A stretch of 64,000 nucleotides of DNA from NCBI RefSeq assembly GCF_022809095.1, contig NZ_JALAZE010000001.1, positions 558,001 to 622,000 of the forward strand. Direction: 5' to 3'. A program made the translations under genes and the position numbers. Under the pieces are notes generated by a model. The model was not told where the DNA came from. It saw only the letters and a list, made by a program, of their open reading frames with translations, and ran no database searches. The DNA is from Bacillus kexueae. GTDB lineage: Bacteria > Bacillota > Bacilli > Bacillales > Aeribacillaceae. Shown here piece by piece: positions 1-8,363 of this stretch (positions are counted from its first letter, which is position 1; the number at the start of each line of letters is the position of its first letter).

Positions 1-45
1 TTGCTGTTCCTCAGCCGATAACGTTTCATACTTTTCGTTATTCAC
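1..45 (-). CDS. TRAP-TAXI fused permease, N-terminal 15 codons (cut by window edge)
   Basis: On the minus strand a GTG at 45-43 follows AAAGGAG with about 9 bases of spacing and opens a frame reading M-N-N-E-K-Y-E-T-L-S-A-E-E-Q-Q to the window edge. The acidic, Glu/Gln-rich start is usual for fused 4TM/12TM permeases of TAXI-type TRAP transporters. It is also the gene expected after a TAXI binding protein and a DUF1850 protein. It overlaps the end of the DUF1850 gene by 8 bases, so the two are probably translationally coupled. The identification rests on context and 15 residues only. Confidence 0.6.
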   Translation of the reverse strand, partial: MNNEKYETLSAEEQQ

Positions 46-553
46 TGATGTTCACTCCTTTCAACTGATGCCATAAAGATAATCGTTCTGGAACTACTCT
101 CACCCATTTCCCTCCACCGATTTTGTCTGCGAGTTTATAGTGAATTCCGTTGTAGACAAGCTGATGATCCGCCCGTACTTGTCCAATCCGCAGGTCAATG
201 GAAGCAAATTGACGTTCCATATTCGTGATGACATATTTTCCATCTCGTTTTTCAAATACTTCATTTCCTTCTGCGTTTGAAGGCATGCCAATTGCAAAGT
301 CACTATACTCAAGCTCGGTTAAAATAAGCTGATCATTTTCGATGGAAAACGTTTCCGAAACTTCGGATAAATGAATCGAATGCGTGTAGGTGATTTTAAA
401 AGAATCCAATTCACGTACAGGAAGAAAGGCAAGCATCTGATCTGTATCTTCGTAATAAAAGGTCAATGTATGCCTATAAGGAAAGAAAAATACGAATGCG
501 ATGATGATTATGAGTAGGGGCAAAAAAAAGAATCGTTTCGTCATATGTAACAT
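38..553 (-). CDS. DUF1850 family protein of TRAP-TAXI operon
   Basis: A 171-residue protein with one hydrophobic N-terminal segment (about residues 8-25) that could be a signal anchor, followed by an extracytoplasmic beta-rich domain. The segment reading 'FKITYTHSIHLSEVSE' is typical of DUF1850. Proteins of this family are encoded between the TAXI solute-binding protein and the fused permease in many Gram-positive bacteria; their precise role is not known to me. The gene sits 84 bases downstream of the binding-protein gene and overlaps the permease start. A second in-frame ATG lies three codons in (position 544), so the exact start is uncertain. Confidence 0.75.
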   Translation of the reverse strand: MLHMTKRFFFLPLLIIIIAFVFFFPYRHTLTFYYEDTDQMLAFLPVRELDSFKITYTHSIHLSEVSETFSIENDQLILTELEYSDFAIGMPSNAEGNEVFEKRDGKYVITNMERQFASIDLRIGQVRADHQLVYNGIHYKLADKIGGGKWVRVVPERLSLWHQLKGVNISE

Positions 554-590
554 TCAAACCCCGCCTTAAACAAAAAGAGCAAATGAAAAC

Positions 591-617
591 GATAGACCGA
601 ACAAATGCCGGCCTATC
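591..617 (-). terminator. Hairpin between TAXI binding protein and DUF1850 genes
   Basis: On the minus strand GATAGGCCGG pairs with CGGTCTATC around an 8-base loop, followed by a short T-rich stretch. It may act as a partial terminator or mRNA stabiliser, giving more binding protein than permease, as is common for transporters. The T-run is weak. Confidence 0.5.
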
Positions 618-637
618 ATTTTTTGTTAAAACCGAAA

Positions 638-1621
638 TTATTTTACGCCCTTTTCAGTAAAGTACTTGTCAGCACCTGGATGTAATGGCATGTCGCCGAT
701 TCCGTCAAGCGCTGTTTCAGCTTTAATTAACTTACCTTTTGCGTGCGTGATTTTATCTGTGTTTTCGAAAATAGCTTTTGTGATGTTGTATACTGTATCT
801 TCATCTAAGTCGTCACGTACAACAAGCATCGCTTTAACTGCAACTGTTGTCGCATCTTCTTCAATTCCGTAAGTACCAGCTGCAACTGTATCTTCAGCGT
901 AGTATGGATACTTCTCGATTAACTCTTGAATTTTTTCACTAGCGATTGAGATTACTTTTACATCTTCAGTTGCCGCTAATGCTTCAACTGCACCAGTTGG
1001 TGTACCAGCTGTGATGAAAGCTGCATCGATGCTTCCAGATTGGATACCATCTGTAGACTCATCGAAAGATAAGTTTTGCGCTTTAATATCGTCCGTTGTT
1101 AAACCGTGTACTTCTAAAATTTGAAGAGCGTTTGCGTTTACACCAGAACCAGGAGCTCCGATGGAAACTGTTTTACCTTTTAAGTCTTCAACAGATTCAA
1201 TTCCGCTATCTTTTGTTGTAATGATTTGAACTGTTTCTGGGTAAAGTGTACCGATAGCTTGTACATTTTCCACTTTATTTCCATCAAACATTAATTCGCC
1301 GTTTAATGCGTAAGAAGCAATGTCTGTTTGTGTGAAGGCGATTTCAGCTTCGCCGCCCTTTAACGTATTCATATTTTCAGCAGATGCACCAGAAGACTGT
1401 GCGCTAGCTGATAATTCTGTTTCATCCTCGATGATACTAGCCATTGCACCACCTAGAGGATAATATGTACCCCCAGTACCACCTGTTAAGATACTTACAC
1501 TTGTTACTGCTTCTCCTTCTCCACCATTGCCTGCATCGTCTCCGCCATTACCGCAAGCTGCGATAACCATAGAAACCGCTAGCAATAGGACGAAAAGGAA
1601 GCTACTGCGTAACTTTTTCAT
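638..1621 (-). CDS. TAXI family TRAP transporter solute-binding lipoprotein
   Basis: A 327-residue lipoprotein. The signal peptide ends in a lipobox with Cys at about residue 23 (VIAAC-G), followed by a Gly/Asp/Glu-rich linker and then a binding domain beginning 'SILTGGTGGTYYPLGGAMA', which is the hallmark of the TAXI family. It should capture a small organic anion (glutamate or a dicarboxylate in characterised members) outside the membrane and deliver it to the permease encoded downstream. The start is ATG with AAAAGGGGTG upstream. It heads a minus-strand operon with the DUF1850 gene and the permease. Confidence 0.92.
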   Translation of the reverse strand: MKKLRSSFLFVLLLAVSMVIAACGNGGDDAGNGGEGEAVTSVSILTGGTGGTYYPLGGAMASIIEDETELSASAQSSGASAENMNTLKGGEAEIAFTQTDIASYALNGELMFDGNKVENVQAIGTLYPETVQIITTKDSGIESVEDLKGKTVSIGAPGSGVNANALQILEVHGLTTDDIKAQNLSFDESTDGIQSGSIDAAFITAGTPTGAVEALAATEDVKVISIASEKIQELIEKYPYYAEDTVAAGTYGIEEDATTVAVKAMLVVRDDLDEDTVYNITKAIFENTDKITHAKGKLIKAETALDGIGDMPLHPGADKYFTEKGVK

Positions 1622-1668
1622 TGTAACACCCCTTTTAAAACTTTTTGTGTGTAAAAAACCACAAACCT

Positions 1669-1699
1669 ATAATAACACACAGAATATGAAAAATGTCAA
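1669..1699 (-). promoter_or_regulatory. Possible sigma-A promoter for TAXI operon
   Basis: Minus strand TTGACA (1699-1694) is followed 18-19 bases later by TTATTA/TATTAT (about 1675-1669). The -35 is perfect, but the spacing is slightly long. It lies 48 bases upstream of the binding-protein start. The rest of the 1622-1965 gap holds no gene that I can support. Confidence 0.4.
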
Positions 1700-1915
1700 A
1701 TTATTATAGACAATTTACATAATATTGAAATTTTTGGCTTGCATTTACACTTTTTTATCCTATATTCTTCCACATCATCCCCCAGCACCAAACCACCAAT
1801 TTTCCATTCTACACGTCCTTTCCACAGAGAGGAGAACTTCTCTTCGACATTCCACTATGCACTCTCGCTGAAGGAGTTATGTAGCTCCATTAGCAAAGTT
1901 CCTTGCTAATTTTAT

Positions 1916-1958
1916 AAAAAAAGAAAACCAAAAGACGCTGCTTCTGGCTTTCCTTTTA
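1916..1958 (-). terminator. Rho-independent terminator after metC
   Basis: Downstream of metC on the minus strand, AAAGCCAGAAG pairs imperfectly with CTTTTGG-TTT around CAGCGT and is followed by TTCTTTTTTT. Confidence 0.65.
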
Positions 1959-1965
1959 CAAAAAC

Positions 1966-3135
1966 TTATCTGTGCACTCGTTCGGAAATGCGGGATAGAG
2001 CATATTGAAAATCCGCTTTTAAGTCATCAATATTTTCAAGTCCTACGCTTAAGCGAAGCAATCCGTCTGTGATTCCACGTTTGATACGTTCATCCTTTGG
2101 CATAGCGGCGTGTGACATTTTAGCGGGATACGATAAGATCGATTCGACCGCTCCTAAACTAACGGCAAAAACGGGGATGTGGACATTGGAAACGAGGGCT
2201 TTAACGGCTTCTTCACTTTCGAGCTCAAATGATAAAACTGCCCCTGCACCATCTGCTTGATACCGTTGAATCGTTGCCCCGGGGTGGTCGTGAAATCCCG
2301 GATAATAAACAGTGCGCACTGCTGGATGCTTCCGTAAGAACGACGCTAGTTGGAAAGCCGTTCTCGACGATTGCTCGAGACGAACGTGCAAGGTTTTCAG
2401 CCCGCGTAGCACGAGCCAACAATCTTGGGGACCTAAAATTGCACCGAATGCGTTTTGTAGCTGATACAACTTATTACCGAGCTCTTCGTCTTTGACAACA
2501 GCCAGTCCGGCAACGACATCGCTATGACCCGCTAAAAATTTCGTCGCACTATGTAAGACGATATCAGCGCCTAATTCGAGCGGGCGTTGAATGGCAGGTG
2601 TCATAAACGTATTATCGACGAACGTTAAGCATCCATTCGCTTTCGCAAGCTTCGTAATCCCTTGAATGTCGGTCACTTTCAAAAGTGGGTTCGACGGAGT
2701 TTCGATGTAGATGACTTTCGTGTTCGGGCGAATACATGTCGCAACTTCGTGAAGATTGGTCATATTGACAAACGTGTGCTCGATGCCAAATCGTGTGAGA
2801 ACATCTGCCACCATCCGATACGTTCCACCATACACATCTTCCGACACTAATACGTGATCACCTTTGGATAAAAGTAAAAAAGCAGTTGAAATGGCGGCCA
2901 TTCCAGAAGAAAAGGCGAAGCCCCTCGTACCTCCTTCTAAGTCTGCAATCGCTTCTTCTAACGCTTCTCGGGTAGGGTTTCCAGACCGTGCGTAGTCAAA
3001 CGTTGGAGGATGATCGTAATCTTCTTGGTGAAAGGTGGATGCATGTTGAATCGGGACGCTTACTCCTTTTGTGAACGGATCAAATTTGTGCTTATTATGC
3101 AATAATTTCGTTTGAAAAGACCAGTTACCCGCCAT
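1966..3135 (-). CDS. metC: Cystathionine beta-lyase (PLP-dependent trans-sulfuration enzyme)
   Basis: A 389-residue Cys/Met metabolism PLP enzyme. It cleaves cystathionine to homocysteine, pyruvate and ammonia in methionine synthesis. Visible landmarks are the cofactor-phosphate motif FAFSSGMAA (about 73-81), the D-N-T-F aspartate near 174, and the PLP lysine K199 in 'HSATKFLAGHSDVVAGL'. The length matches B. subtilis MetC (about 390). Its start overlaps the end of metI by 11 bases, so the two form one operon under the upstream SAM riboswitch. MetI and MetC are close paralogues; this assignment follows the gene order metI-metC of B. subtilis. Confidence 0.9.
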   Translation of the reverse strand: MAGNWSFQTKLLHNKHKFDPFTKGVSVPIQHASTFHQEDYDHPPTFDYARSGNPTREALEEAIADLEGGTRGFAFSSGMAAISTAFLLLSKGDHVLVSEDVYGGTYRMVADVLTRFGIEHTFVNMTNLHEVATCIRPNTKVIYIETPSNPLLKVTDIQGITKLAKANGCLTFVDNTFMTPAIQRPLELGADIVLHSATKFLAGHSDVVAGLAVVKDEELGNKLYQLQNAFGAILGPQDCWLVLRGLKTLHVRLEQSSRTAFQLASFLRKHPAVRTVYYPGFHDHPGATIQRYQADGAGAVLSFELESEEAVKALVSNVHIPVFAVSLGAVESILSYPAKMSHAAMPKDERIKRGITDGLLRLSVGLENIDDLKADFQYALSRISERVHR

Positions 3136-4252
3136 ATGTGAACACCGCCTTCTTTTCAGCTTCTTTTAGTGCTTGAGATAAATCCGCCTTTAAATCTTCA
3201 ACGTCTTCAATTCCGACAGAAAAACGAAGCAATCGATTACAGACCCCGTTTTTCGTTCGAATATCTTCAGGAATATCACCATGTGTTTGTGTTGCAGGAT
3301 ACGTAATAAAACTTTCCACCCCGCCTAAGCTTTCAGCAAAACAAATGAGAGATAAGCTTCGTAAAAACGGATCGACGAATTGTTCGTCCTTCACCCGAAA
3401 CGAAAGCATTCCGCCTTTTCCAGGGTACAGCACATCCGTAACTAAATGGCTTTCTTGTAAATGTTCCGCAAGAGCTTTCGCGTTCTCTTCGTGCCGTTTC
3501 ATTCGAAGCGATAATGTCTTCATGCCTCTAACTAAAAGCCAGCTATCAAACGGCGAAAGCACACTTCCAATGGCATTTTGTTGATGGAAAAGCCGCTCGC
3601 AAAGGTCTTCCCCTTTCGCGACCACTAACCCCGCTAAAACGTCGTTATGGCCACCTAAATATTTTGTCGCGCTATGAATGACGATGTCCGCTCCTTCTTC
3701 AAGCGGCCGCTGTAATACAGGTGTGTAAAACGTATTGTCAACGATTACGAGTAGTTGATGGTTTTTCGCCCATTTCGCCACACGTTGAATATCTGTTTCC
3801 TGCATGAGTGGATTTGTCGGTGTTTCAAGCAGAATCGCTTTCGTATTGTCGGTCAGTTTCTGTTCTAGCTTTTCAAAAGACGAAAAATCATCATAATGGG
3901 TGACGAGTCCATACCGACGAAAATCTTCTAACATACGGTACGTTCCGCCGTACAAATCGCTTGACACGATGAGCTCATCTCCGCTTGAAAATAAGGACAA
4001 AACCGTTTGAATCGCTGCCATTCCAGAGGAAAAAGCAAACCCTTTGTCTCCCCCTTCAAGCTCTTTAATCGCGTCTTCTGCGACTTGGCGCGTTGGGTTT
4101 TTCGTCCGGATATAATCATAGCCAGTTGATTCACCAATGCCTGTATGACGATAAGCTGTCGATAAATAAATCGGCGTGCTCACCGTGCCGGTATCCGTTT
4201 CCGTTCGATTACCTACTTGAGCAATAACCGTGTCTACATTCCATTTTTTCAC
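3125..4252 (-). CDS. metI: Cystathionine gamma-synthase / O-acetylhomoserine thiolyase
   Basis: A 375-residue PLP enzyme of the same fold as the next gene. It joins an activated homoserine to cysteine (or sulfide), giving cystathionine (or homocysteine). The PLP lysine is K197 in 'HSATKYLGGHNDVLAGL'; FAFSSGMAA lies at 72-80 and the ETPTNPL substrate loop at about 143-149. The start is GTG, chosen because AAAGGAGG lies just upstream with normal spacing. It is the first gene after the SAM riboswitch, so it should be expressed only when S-adenosylmethionine is low. Confidence 0.9.
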   Translation of the reverse strand: MKKWNVDTVIAQVGNRTETDTGTVSTPIYLSTAYRHTGIGESTGYDYIRTKNPTRQVAEDAIKELEGGDKGFAFSSGMAAIQTVLSLFSSGDELIVSSDLYGGTYRMLEDFRRYGLVTHYDDFSSFEKLEQKLTDNTKAILLETPTNPLMQETDIQRVAKWAKNHQLLVIVDNTFYTPVLQRPLEEGADIVIHSATKYLGGHNDVLAGLVVAKGEDLCERLFHQQNAIGSVLSPFDSWLLVRGMKTLSLRMKRHEENAKALAEHLQESHLVTDVLYPGKGGMLSFRVKDEQFVDPFLRSLSLICFAESLGGVESFITYPATQTHGDIPEDIRTKNGVCNRLLRFSVGIEDVEDLKADLSQALKEAEKKAVFTYGG

Positions 4253-4328
4253 GTTTTATATCCTCCTTTAGTTTCGGTGATGGATAGGAGGCCGTCTTGT
4301 CATATAGACAAGGGAGCTAAAAATAAAA

Positions 4329-4540
4329 ACACCTTCTTCGATAAGAAGAAGGTGACATATACGTAACTATGCTCCTTCTTATCTTTCAAGCATGACAAAC
4401 GGCAAGAAGCTGCTTGCTGGATTTAGCACCTTGGTACTGCCTAAAAGACAAATGAGCCTTTTTGATGTCATTCGGTAAGATGCGCAGTACCGGTTGCTGA
4501 GGTTTCGTAGGGCCAGGTCCCTCCACCTCTCTCGATAAGA
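4329..4540 (-). promoter_or_regulatory. SAM-I (S-box) riboswitch with terminator
   Basis: The minus strand contains the S-box signature: CTTATCGAGAG, then AGGTGGAGGGACCTGGCCC, CGAAACC-CAGCAACC, a long P3 arm, GGTGCTAAATCC, and a closing strand GAAAGATAAG. A strong hairpin follows (CACCTTCTTC-GATA-AGAAGAAGGTG, about 4331-4355 in plus coordinates) with a T-rich tail. The closing strand of the aptamer and the terminator arm share AGAAGG and could compete through an antiterminator. Established S-box logic: SAM binding favours termination and shuts off metI-metC. Confidence 0.96.
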
Positions 4541-4566
4541 AAATTGAATTTTTTTAATTTTTTACT

Positions 4567-4595
4567 ACTTTAAAGGAATTTGGTGGATTTTTCAA
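4567..4595 (-). promoter_or_regulatory. Sigma-A promoter of the metI-metC riboswitch transcript
   Basis: Minus strand TTGAAA (4595-4590), 17-base spacer, TAAAGT (4572-4567), placing the start point shortly before the aptamer begins at about 4540. Confidence 0.65.
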
Positions 4596-4646
4596 GTGTT
4601 TTTTCACAATTTCGATTTCACACGGCCGTCAATCGGTATGTTCTCC

Positions 4647-5600
4647 TTATTTTGAGCGGAGGGTGTGCAGTTCGGTTTTTAATTCTTCGATTTTTGTTTG
4701 AAGCTCATAGATGATCCGTGTACTGGAGGTGAGCTTTTCACTGTATGATTGAACCATTTCCTTTAATTGTTGAATTTCTGTGCTCACCACTTTATCAAAC
4801 TGTTCTTTGTTCTGTGTTTTTATTTGCGCAAGCTGATTTTGAAGTTCTTCCACTTCTTTTAACAATGACTTTTCCCTTTCCTCAAGTTCATTTACATACT
4901 TTAATTTTGCCCTTGCCTCTTCTAATTCTTGTTCGATCTCTGTTAACCTCTTTTGCATATCCACATATTTACTTTCAAGATTGTTTTTTTCTTCTTCTAA
5001 CTTTTTGACATTAAGCTTATATTGTTCATTACTCACCTGCAATTGCTCAACTTTCTCTTCAACATTTTTCATTTCCTTTTCACGGGTAACATATCTGTCT
5101 TCTAATTCCCTTTTTTCGGCAACTATTTTTTCAATTTTTTCATTAAATTCTTTTTCCCGTTCAGAATTTGATTGGGATAATTGGTTTTCTAGAGATTTTA
5201 GGGCTTCTTGAATGGCTCGATTTCGCTCCTTATATACATTTAACTCCTTTTCAATTTTCCCATTCACTTTTTTTAATTCGGTTTGTTCTTTCATTAATTT
5301 CTTCTTTTCCACCTTTAATTGTTCCAAAGATTCTATTTTTTCCTCAAACTGTTGAGATAGGGCTATCTTATTCTCTTCAGTATCCTTTAATTTCAAATTT
5401 AATTGATTAATTTGCTCTTGAAGATTCATATTTTCATCTTTCAGGTCCTTTAATTGACTATAGTGAAAATCATCTTCGTATTTTTTTAACTTTTGCTTAC
5501 ATTGATCTAATTCCGCGTTTATTTGGATAATAAGCTGTTGCAACTGTACTTTGCTTAACCGTTGGACGCGTTTATAAACTGTCGTACCTTTGATTTCCAT
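4647..5600 (-). CDS. Long coiled-coil protein, surface-system locus A
   Basis: A 317-residue protein that is almost entirely heptad coiled coil from about residue 15 to the C-terminus, very rich in Glu, Lys, Gln and Leu, with no Cys, signal peptide or membrane segment. I do not recognise a named family. It is 48 bases downstream of, and co-directional with, the beta-domain gene at 5648, so the two are probably one transcript. Opposite them lies a divergent unit with another coiled-coil protein and a Cys-containing protein. In the second locus (23345) coiled coil and beta domain are joined in one protein, which suggests that this protein and its neighbour work as partners. No function is established. 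Confidence 0.7.
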   Translation of the reverse strand: MEIKGTTVYKRVQRLSKVQLQQLIIQINAELDQCKQKLKKYEDDFHYSQLKDLKDENMNLQEQINQLNLKLKDTEENKIALSQQFEEKIESLEQLKVEKKKLMKEQTELKKVNGKIEKELNVYKERNRAIQEALKSLENQLSQSNSEREKEFNEKIEKIVAEKRELEDRYVTREKEMKNVEEKVEQLQVSNEQYKLNVKKLEEEKNNLESKYVDMQKRLTEIEQELEEARAKLKYVNELEEREKSLLKEVEELQNQLAQIKTQNKEQFDKVVSTEIQQLKEMVQSYSEKLTSSTRIIYELQTKIEELKTELHTLRSK

Positions 5601-5647
5601 TATTCTTCTCCCCCTAATACTTCAAAACTATTGTTATGTATATGATT

Positions 5648-6844
5648 TCAATTTTTATGTGATGTTTGTTCAGAACCATTTCTTTGGAAACCGAATCTCA
5701 TTTGATTAAGGGAGCGTGCATTGAAGGTTTGTTCCTCAAATTCGACAGTTGCATCTATCGTTACTTCTGTTCGATCTTTTGGTATTTTTATGACGCATTG
5801 AAAGTTACTCAATGCAATGGTCTCTCCAGGAGGAATTGAAATGGACTGAATCGGTGCTATCCAGTATTCACCATCATCTACCCCTTTTTCAAACCAATCC
5901 TCGTGAACATATTTCCATCCCTTCGTTTGCTCTTTTCCTTGAACACCTAGTCCTTCTACCATTTCTGGAGGAATAATTTGTCCCCTAAAGTTCACAGTCG
6001 TAGCAGGGTCAATATATATACAAATCTTTGGGTTTGTTAAAGCGATTGTCCCCGTATTTCTCATTATCAAATCACTTGAAACAAGCATCTGATTTTCTTT
6101 TTCTGTAATTAGAACATGGTAATTAAAGAAAACATCTACCCCTTTTACAACTTCCTTGTTTAAATGCATTTGCTGAACGGGTTTAGACTGTTGGTTAAGG
6201 AGAGGGTGAGGTTGAGTAATATTTTCACCTGTATAAACTTTTGAGATCCAATGAAGGAATTCGATCGGTAATCGATTTTGTAACTTATGAAATAAAGCAG
6301 AGGAGATGGCAATGGCTAATTGGTCCAACAGCACATTCTTAGATTGAGGTGAGCTATATGTAACATTTCCACTAATTTCACATGTATGGGAGATCGTTTG
6401 ATCCACACTGTCTTCATAGTTAAGAGAGATAGGTGTACGATTCAGATGCTTTTGAAAAGGGATGACCCATTCGCTTTCCTTTTCACCCTGCTTCTTTACA
6501 GACACTGATACAGAATCTTCACTGTCTTCATGATTTGTGAAATTTAATTTCAGTACAAAATCATTCATTTCTCCTTTGTCTTCATTGGAAAGTTCAATTT
6601 GCACTCCAAATTGTGACAGGGTATTTCTAATTTTAAATAATAAATGCCGATTGAACGTATCTTGGAGCGTCGAAATCAAGACCCATTTGTCAATTATCCC
6701 TAAAGGTGCTAACTCTATTTTTCTCTCATACACGTTAACATTAGCTTCAACACCATTACGTTCACACATATAAAGAAAGCTTGTAACTTCTTCATACGAA
6801 ACCTTTCCAATTACTTTCTTTAAATAATTCAAAGAAAAATCCAC
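5648..6844 (-). CDS. Hypothetical protein with C-terminal beta-sandwich-like domain shared with the protein at 23345
   Basis: A 398-residue protein. The first 230 or so residues are unrecognised. Residues from about 245 to 385 align by eye with residues 125-265 of the protein at 23345: both have an N-T-G motif in a strand (MRNTGTIAL / LKNTGNVPL), a conserved 'VHEDWFE' / 'IHENWME', then 'GEYWIAP' / 'GEYWLKP', and a 'P-x-E-x-I-x-x-S-x-F' strand. This looks like an exported-style beta domain, but there is no signal peptide. The start is GTG after GAGGTGATATC. It is divergent from the gene at 7030. Confidence 0.7.
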   Translation of the reverse strand: MDFSLNYLKKVIGKVSYEEVTSFLYMCERNGVEANVNVYERKIELAPLGIIDKWVLISTLQDTFNRHLLFKIRNTLSQFGVQIELSNEDKGEMNDFVLKLNFTNHEDSEDSVSVSVKKQGEKESEWVIPFQKHLNRTPISLNYEDSVDQTISHTCEISGNVTYSSPQSKNVLLDQLAIAISSALFHKLQNRLPIEFLHWISKVYTGENITQPHPLLNQQSKPVQQMHLNKEVVKGVDVFFNYHVLITEKENQMLVSSDLIMRNTGTIALTNPKICIYIDPATTVNFRGQIIPPEMVEGLGVQGKEQTKGWKYVHEDWFEKGVDDGEYWIAPIQSISIPPGETIALSNFQCVIKIPKDRTEVTIDATVEFEEQTFNARSLNQMRFGFQRNGSEQTSHKN

Positions 6845-6871
6845 GATATCACCTCAGGTTGATTTTTCATA

Positions 6872-6897
6872 TACCTATATACAGGAAAATATAGGTA
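6872..6897. promoter_or_regulatory. 9-bp inverted repeat in divergent promoter region
   Basis: TACCTATAT, 8 bases, ATATAGGTA: perfect 9-base arms centred between the genes starting at 6844 (minus) and 7030 (plus). It may be an operator controlling both arms of the surface-system locus, or simply an AT-rich hairpin. Confidence 0.4.
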
Positions 6898-7029
6898 AAT
6901 ATACACAAAGGACATGGATATATTGCCCATTTTTATAAAATATTTCAAAAAAATCTGTTTTTTGGTTACCAATATAAACGAATATCAATAAAATATATGG
7001 AAATCAACCCAAAAGAAAGGAAGATTATT

Positions 7030-8214
7030 GTGAAAGGAAAACCCATTAAAGGCTCTCAAATACTCCCACCTTTAACTCCGAATAATTTAATGGAAGAATG
7101 CATTCGTGTTCAGAAAGTTTATGACTGGGTCGTTGACAGCAATCGATATACAAATAAAGTACCTCTGCCTGGAGGAGAACTCGGCTGCGCTGCAAGCGTA
7201 CGAGAGGCTATTGAAGCAGGAGATACCTTACGTATTGAAGTTATTACACCAGATGTACCTGGAACATTCCCATTAATTCCAAAACCTCAACCAGATCAAA
7301 AACAAACTGCAAGAGCAGATGTTGTAGAAGTTGTAAACGGAGAACCTGGTGAGCCCGGTCGTGTACGTGTCATCTGGACTGTTATTGTAACTGTTCAAGT
7401 TTGGAATGATACGAGTGCCGACATGTTATGTGAGTTTGATGTTCCTGTACAATTTGATGAAGATTATGCTGTATGTATTCCTGAACCATTGGATGAAAGT
7501 AATGTCCTATGTCGAATGACAAAAATTGTCGCACGTCCTACAAATCGTGTATTTTTAGGAAATATGGTTGAGCTCACTATCTTTATTTGTACCGAAATGC
7601 AAGTGGAAGCTGAAGTAAAATTAGAAGTTCTAGCAAAATTCTGTCAACCGCGACCAAACGACATCGTCATCCCAACTCCACCAGAAGAAGAATGTCCATT
7701 ATTTGAATTCCCTCCACAGTGTCCTGACATTTTCCCTCGTCAGAATTGTGATTGTCAGGCAGCGGCCGATGCTACAACCGAAAACCAAACGGTAACGTTC
7801 AGTTCAGGCGCTGAAGTAGGAGATGTATCATTAACAGCTCAAATTTGTAACAATTGTACACTTTCTCAAAGTTCTTGGATCTTTAATTTCACAGATACGA
7901 ATGGATATTTATACGCTGACCAAAGCTTTACAGCAACTCCACTCTCGTTTACAGGTGTTACATGTAATGACACGACTCCAGGATTTATCGAGATGGTGTT
8001 AACAGGTGTAGCCAATATGTCTTCAACGGCTACGGGAACATCGATTAACGTGACGTACTCACTTCGCTTAAGAGAAAACGATCTCCTCGGTGGTACAGAT
8101 GAGTATCAGTTAATTTTAACAGACCCATTAGGAAACATCATTTTCAATAGTAACCCTGTCACTGTTCCGAATGCAGACCTTGAGGTACGCGACTGCCGTA
8201 CTTTCAATGACTAA
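7030..8214 (+). CDS. Cys-containing 'KVYDWV...FPPQCP' structural protein, large paralogue
   Basis: 394 residues from GTG 7030, chosen because GAAAGGAAG precedes it with good spacing; an ATG 11 codons upstream (6997) has no ribosome site. Residues 1-220 form a module homologous to the whole protein at 22520: shared 'KVYDWV', 'VEAEVKLEVLAKFCQPR' and 'FPPQCPDIFP'. A second, Thr/Ser/Asn-rich beta-type domain with four or more Cys follows (about 230-394). There is no signal peptide or membrane segment, which fits assembly onto the spore from the mother-cell cytosol. I do not know a characterised homologue; a spore coat or exosporium component is an inference from the paralogue's sigma-K-like promoter and from the neighbours. 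Confidence 0.75.
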   Translation: MKGKPIKGSQILPPLTPNNLMEECIRVQKVYDWVVDSNRYTNKVPLPGGELGCAASVREAIEAGDTLRIEVITPDVPGTFPLIPKPQPDQKQTARADVVEVVNGEPGEPGRVRVIWTVIVTVQVWNDTSADMLCEFDVPVQFDEDYAVCIPEPLDESNVLCRMTKIVARPTNRVFLGNMVELTIFICTEMQVEAEVKLEVLAKFCQPRPNDIVIPTPPEEECPLFEFPPQCPDIFPRQNCDCQAAADATTENQTVTFSSGAEVGDVSLTAQICNNCTLSQSSWIFNFTDTNGYLYADQSFTATPLSFTGVTCNDTTPGFIEMVLTGVANMSSTATGTSINVTYSLRLRENDLLGGTDEYQLILTDPLGNIIFNSNPVTVPNADLEVRDCRTFND

Positions 8215-8223
8215 ATAGCTTTT

Positions 8224-8257
8224 AGGAGAGAGCACCCTTCTCTCCTTTTTTATTTTC
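8224..8257 (+). terminator. Rho-independent terminator after the 7030 gene
   Basis: AGGAGAG pairs with CTCTCCT around a short loop, then TTTTTTA. Confidence 0.75.
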
Positions 8258-8300
8258 CAATTTTTTATTAAATCACTGTGAAATTTTCTTTCTCTTATAA

Positions 8301-8327
8301 ACAATTTATGGATGGAAGCATATAAAT
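8301..8327 (+). promoter_or_regulatory. Sigma-K-like promoter upstream of coiled-coil gene
   Basis: AC (8301-8302), 16 bases, CATATAAAT (8319-8327). This agrees closely with the mother-cell sigma-K pattern AC-N16/17-CATAnnnTA and is 36 bases before the start codon. One key position of the -10 differs. Confidence 0.5.
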
Positions 8328-8363
8328 ATTAAAGAATTTCACCTAAAAGGTTGAAGGTTGGTG

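Noticed and set aside
1622-1965. Gene or RNA in the gap between the TAXI operon and metC
   Set aside because: Only a possible promoter and the metC terminator were found; no frame with a ribosome site.
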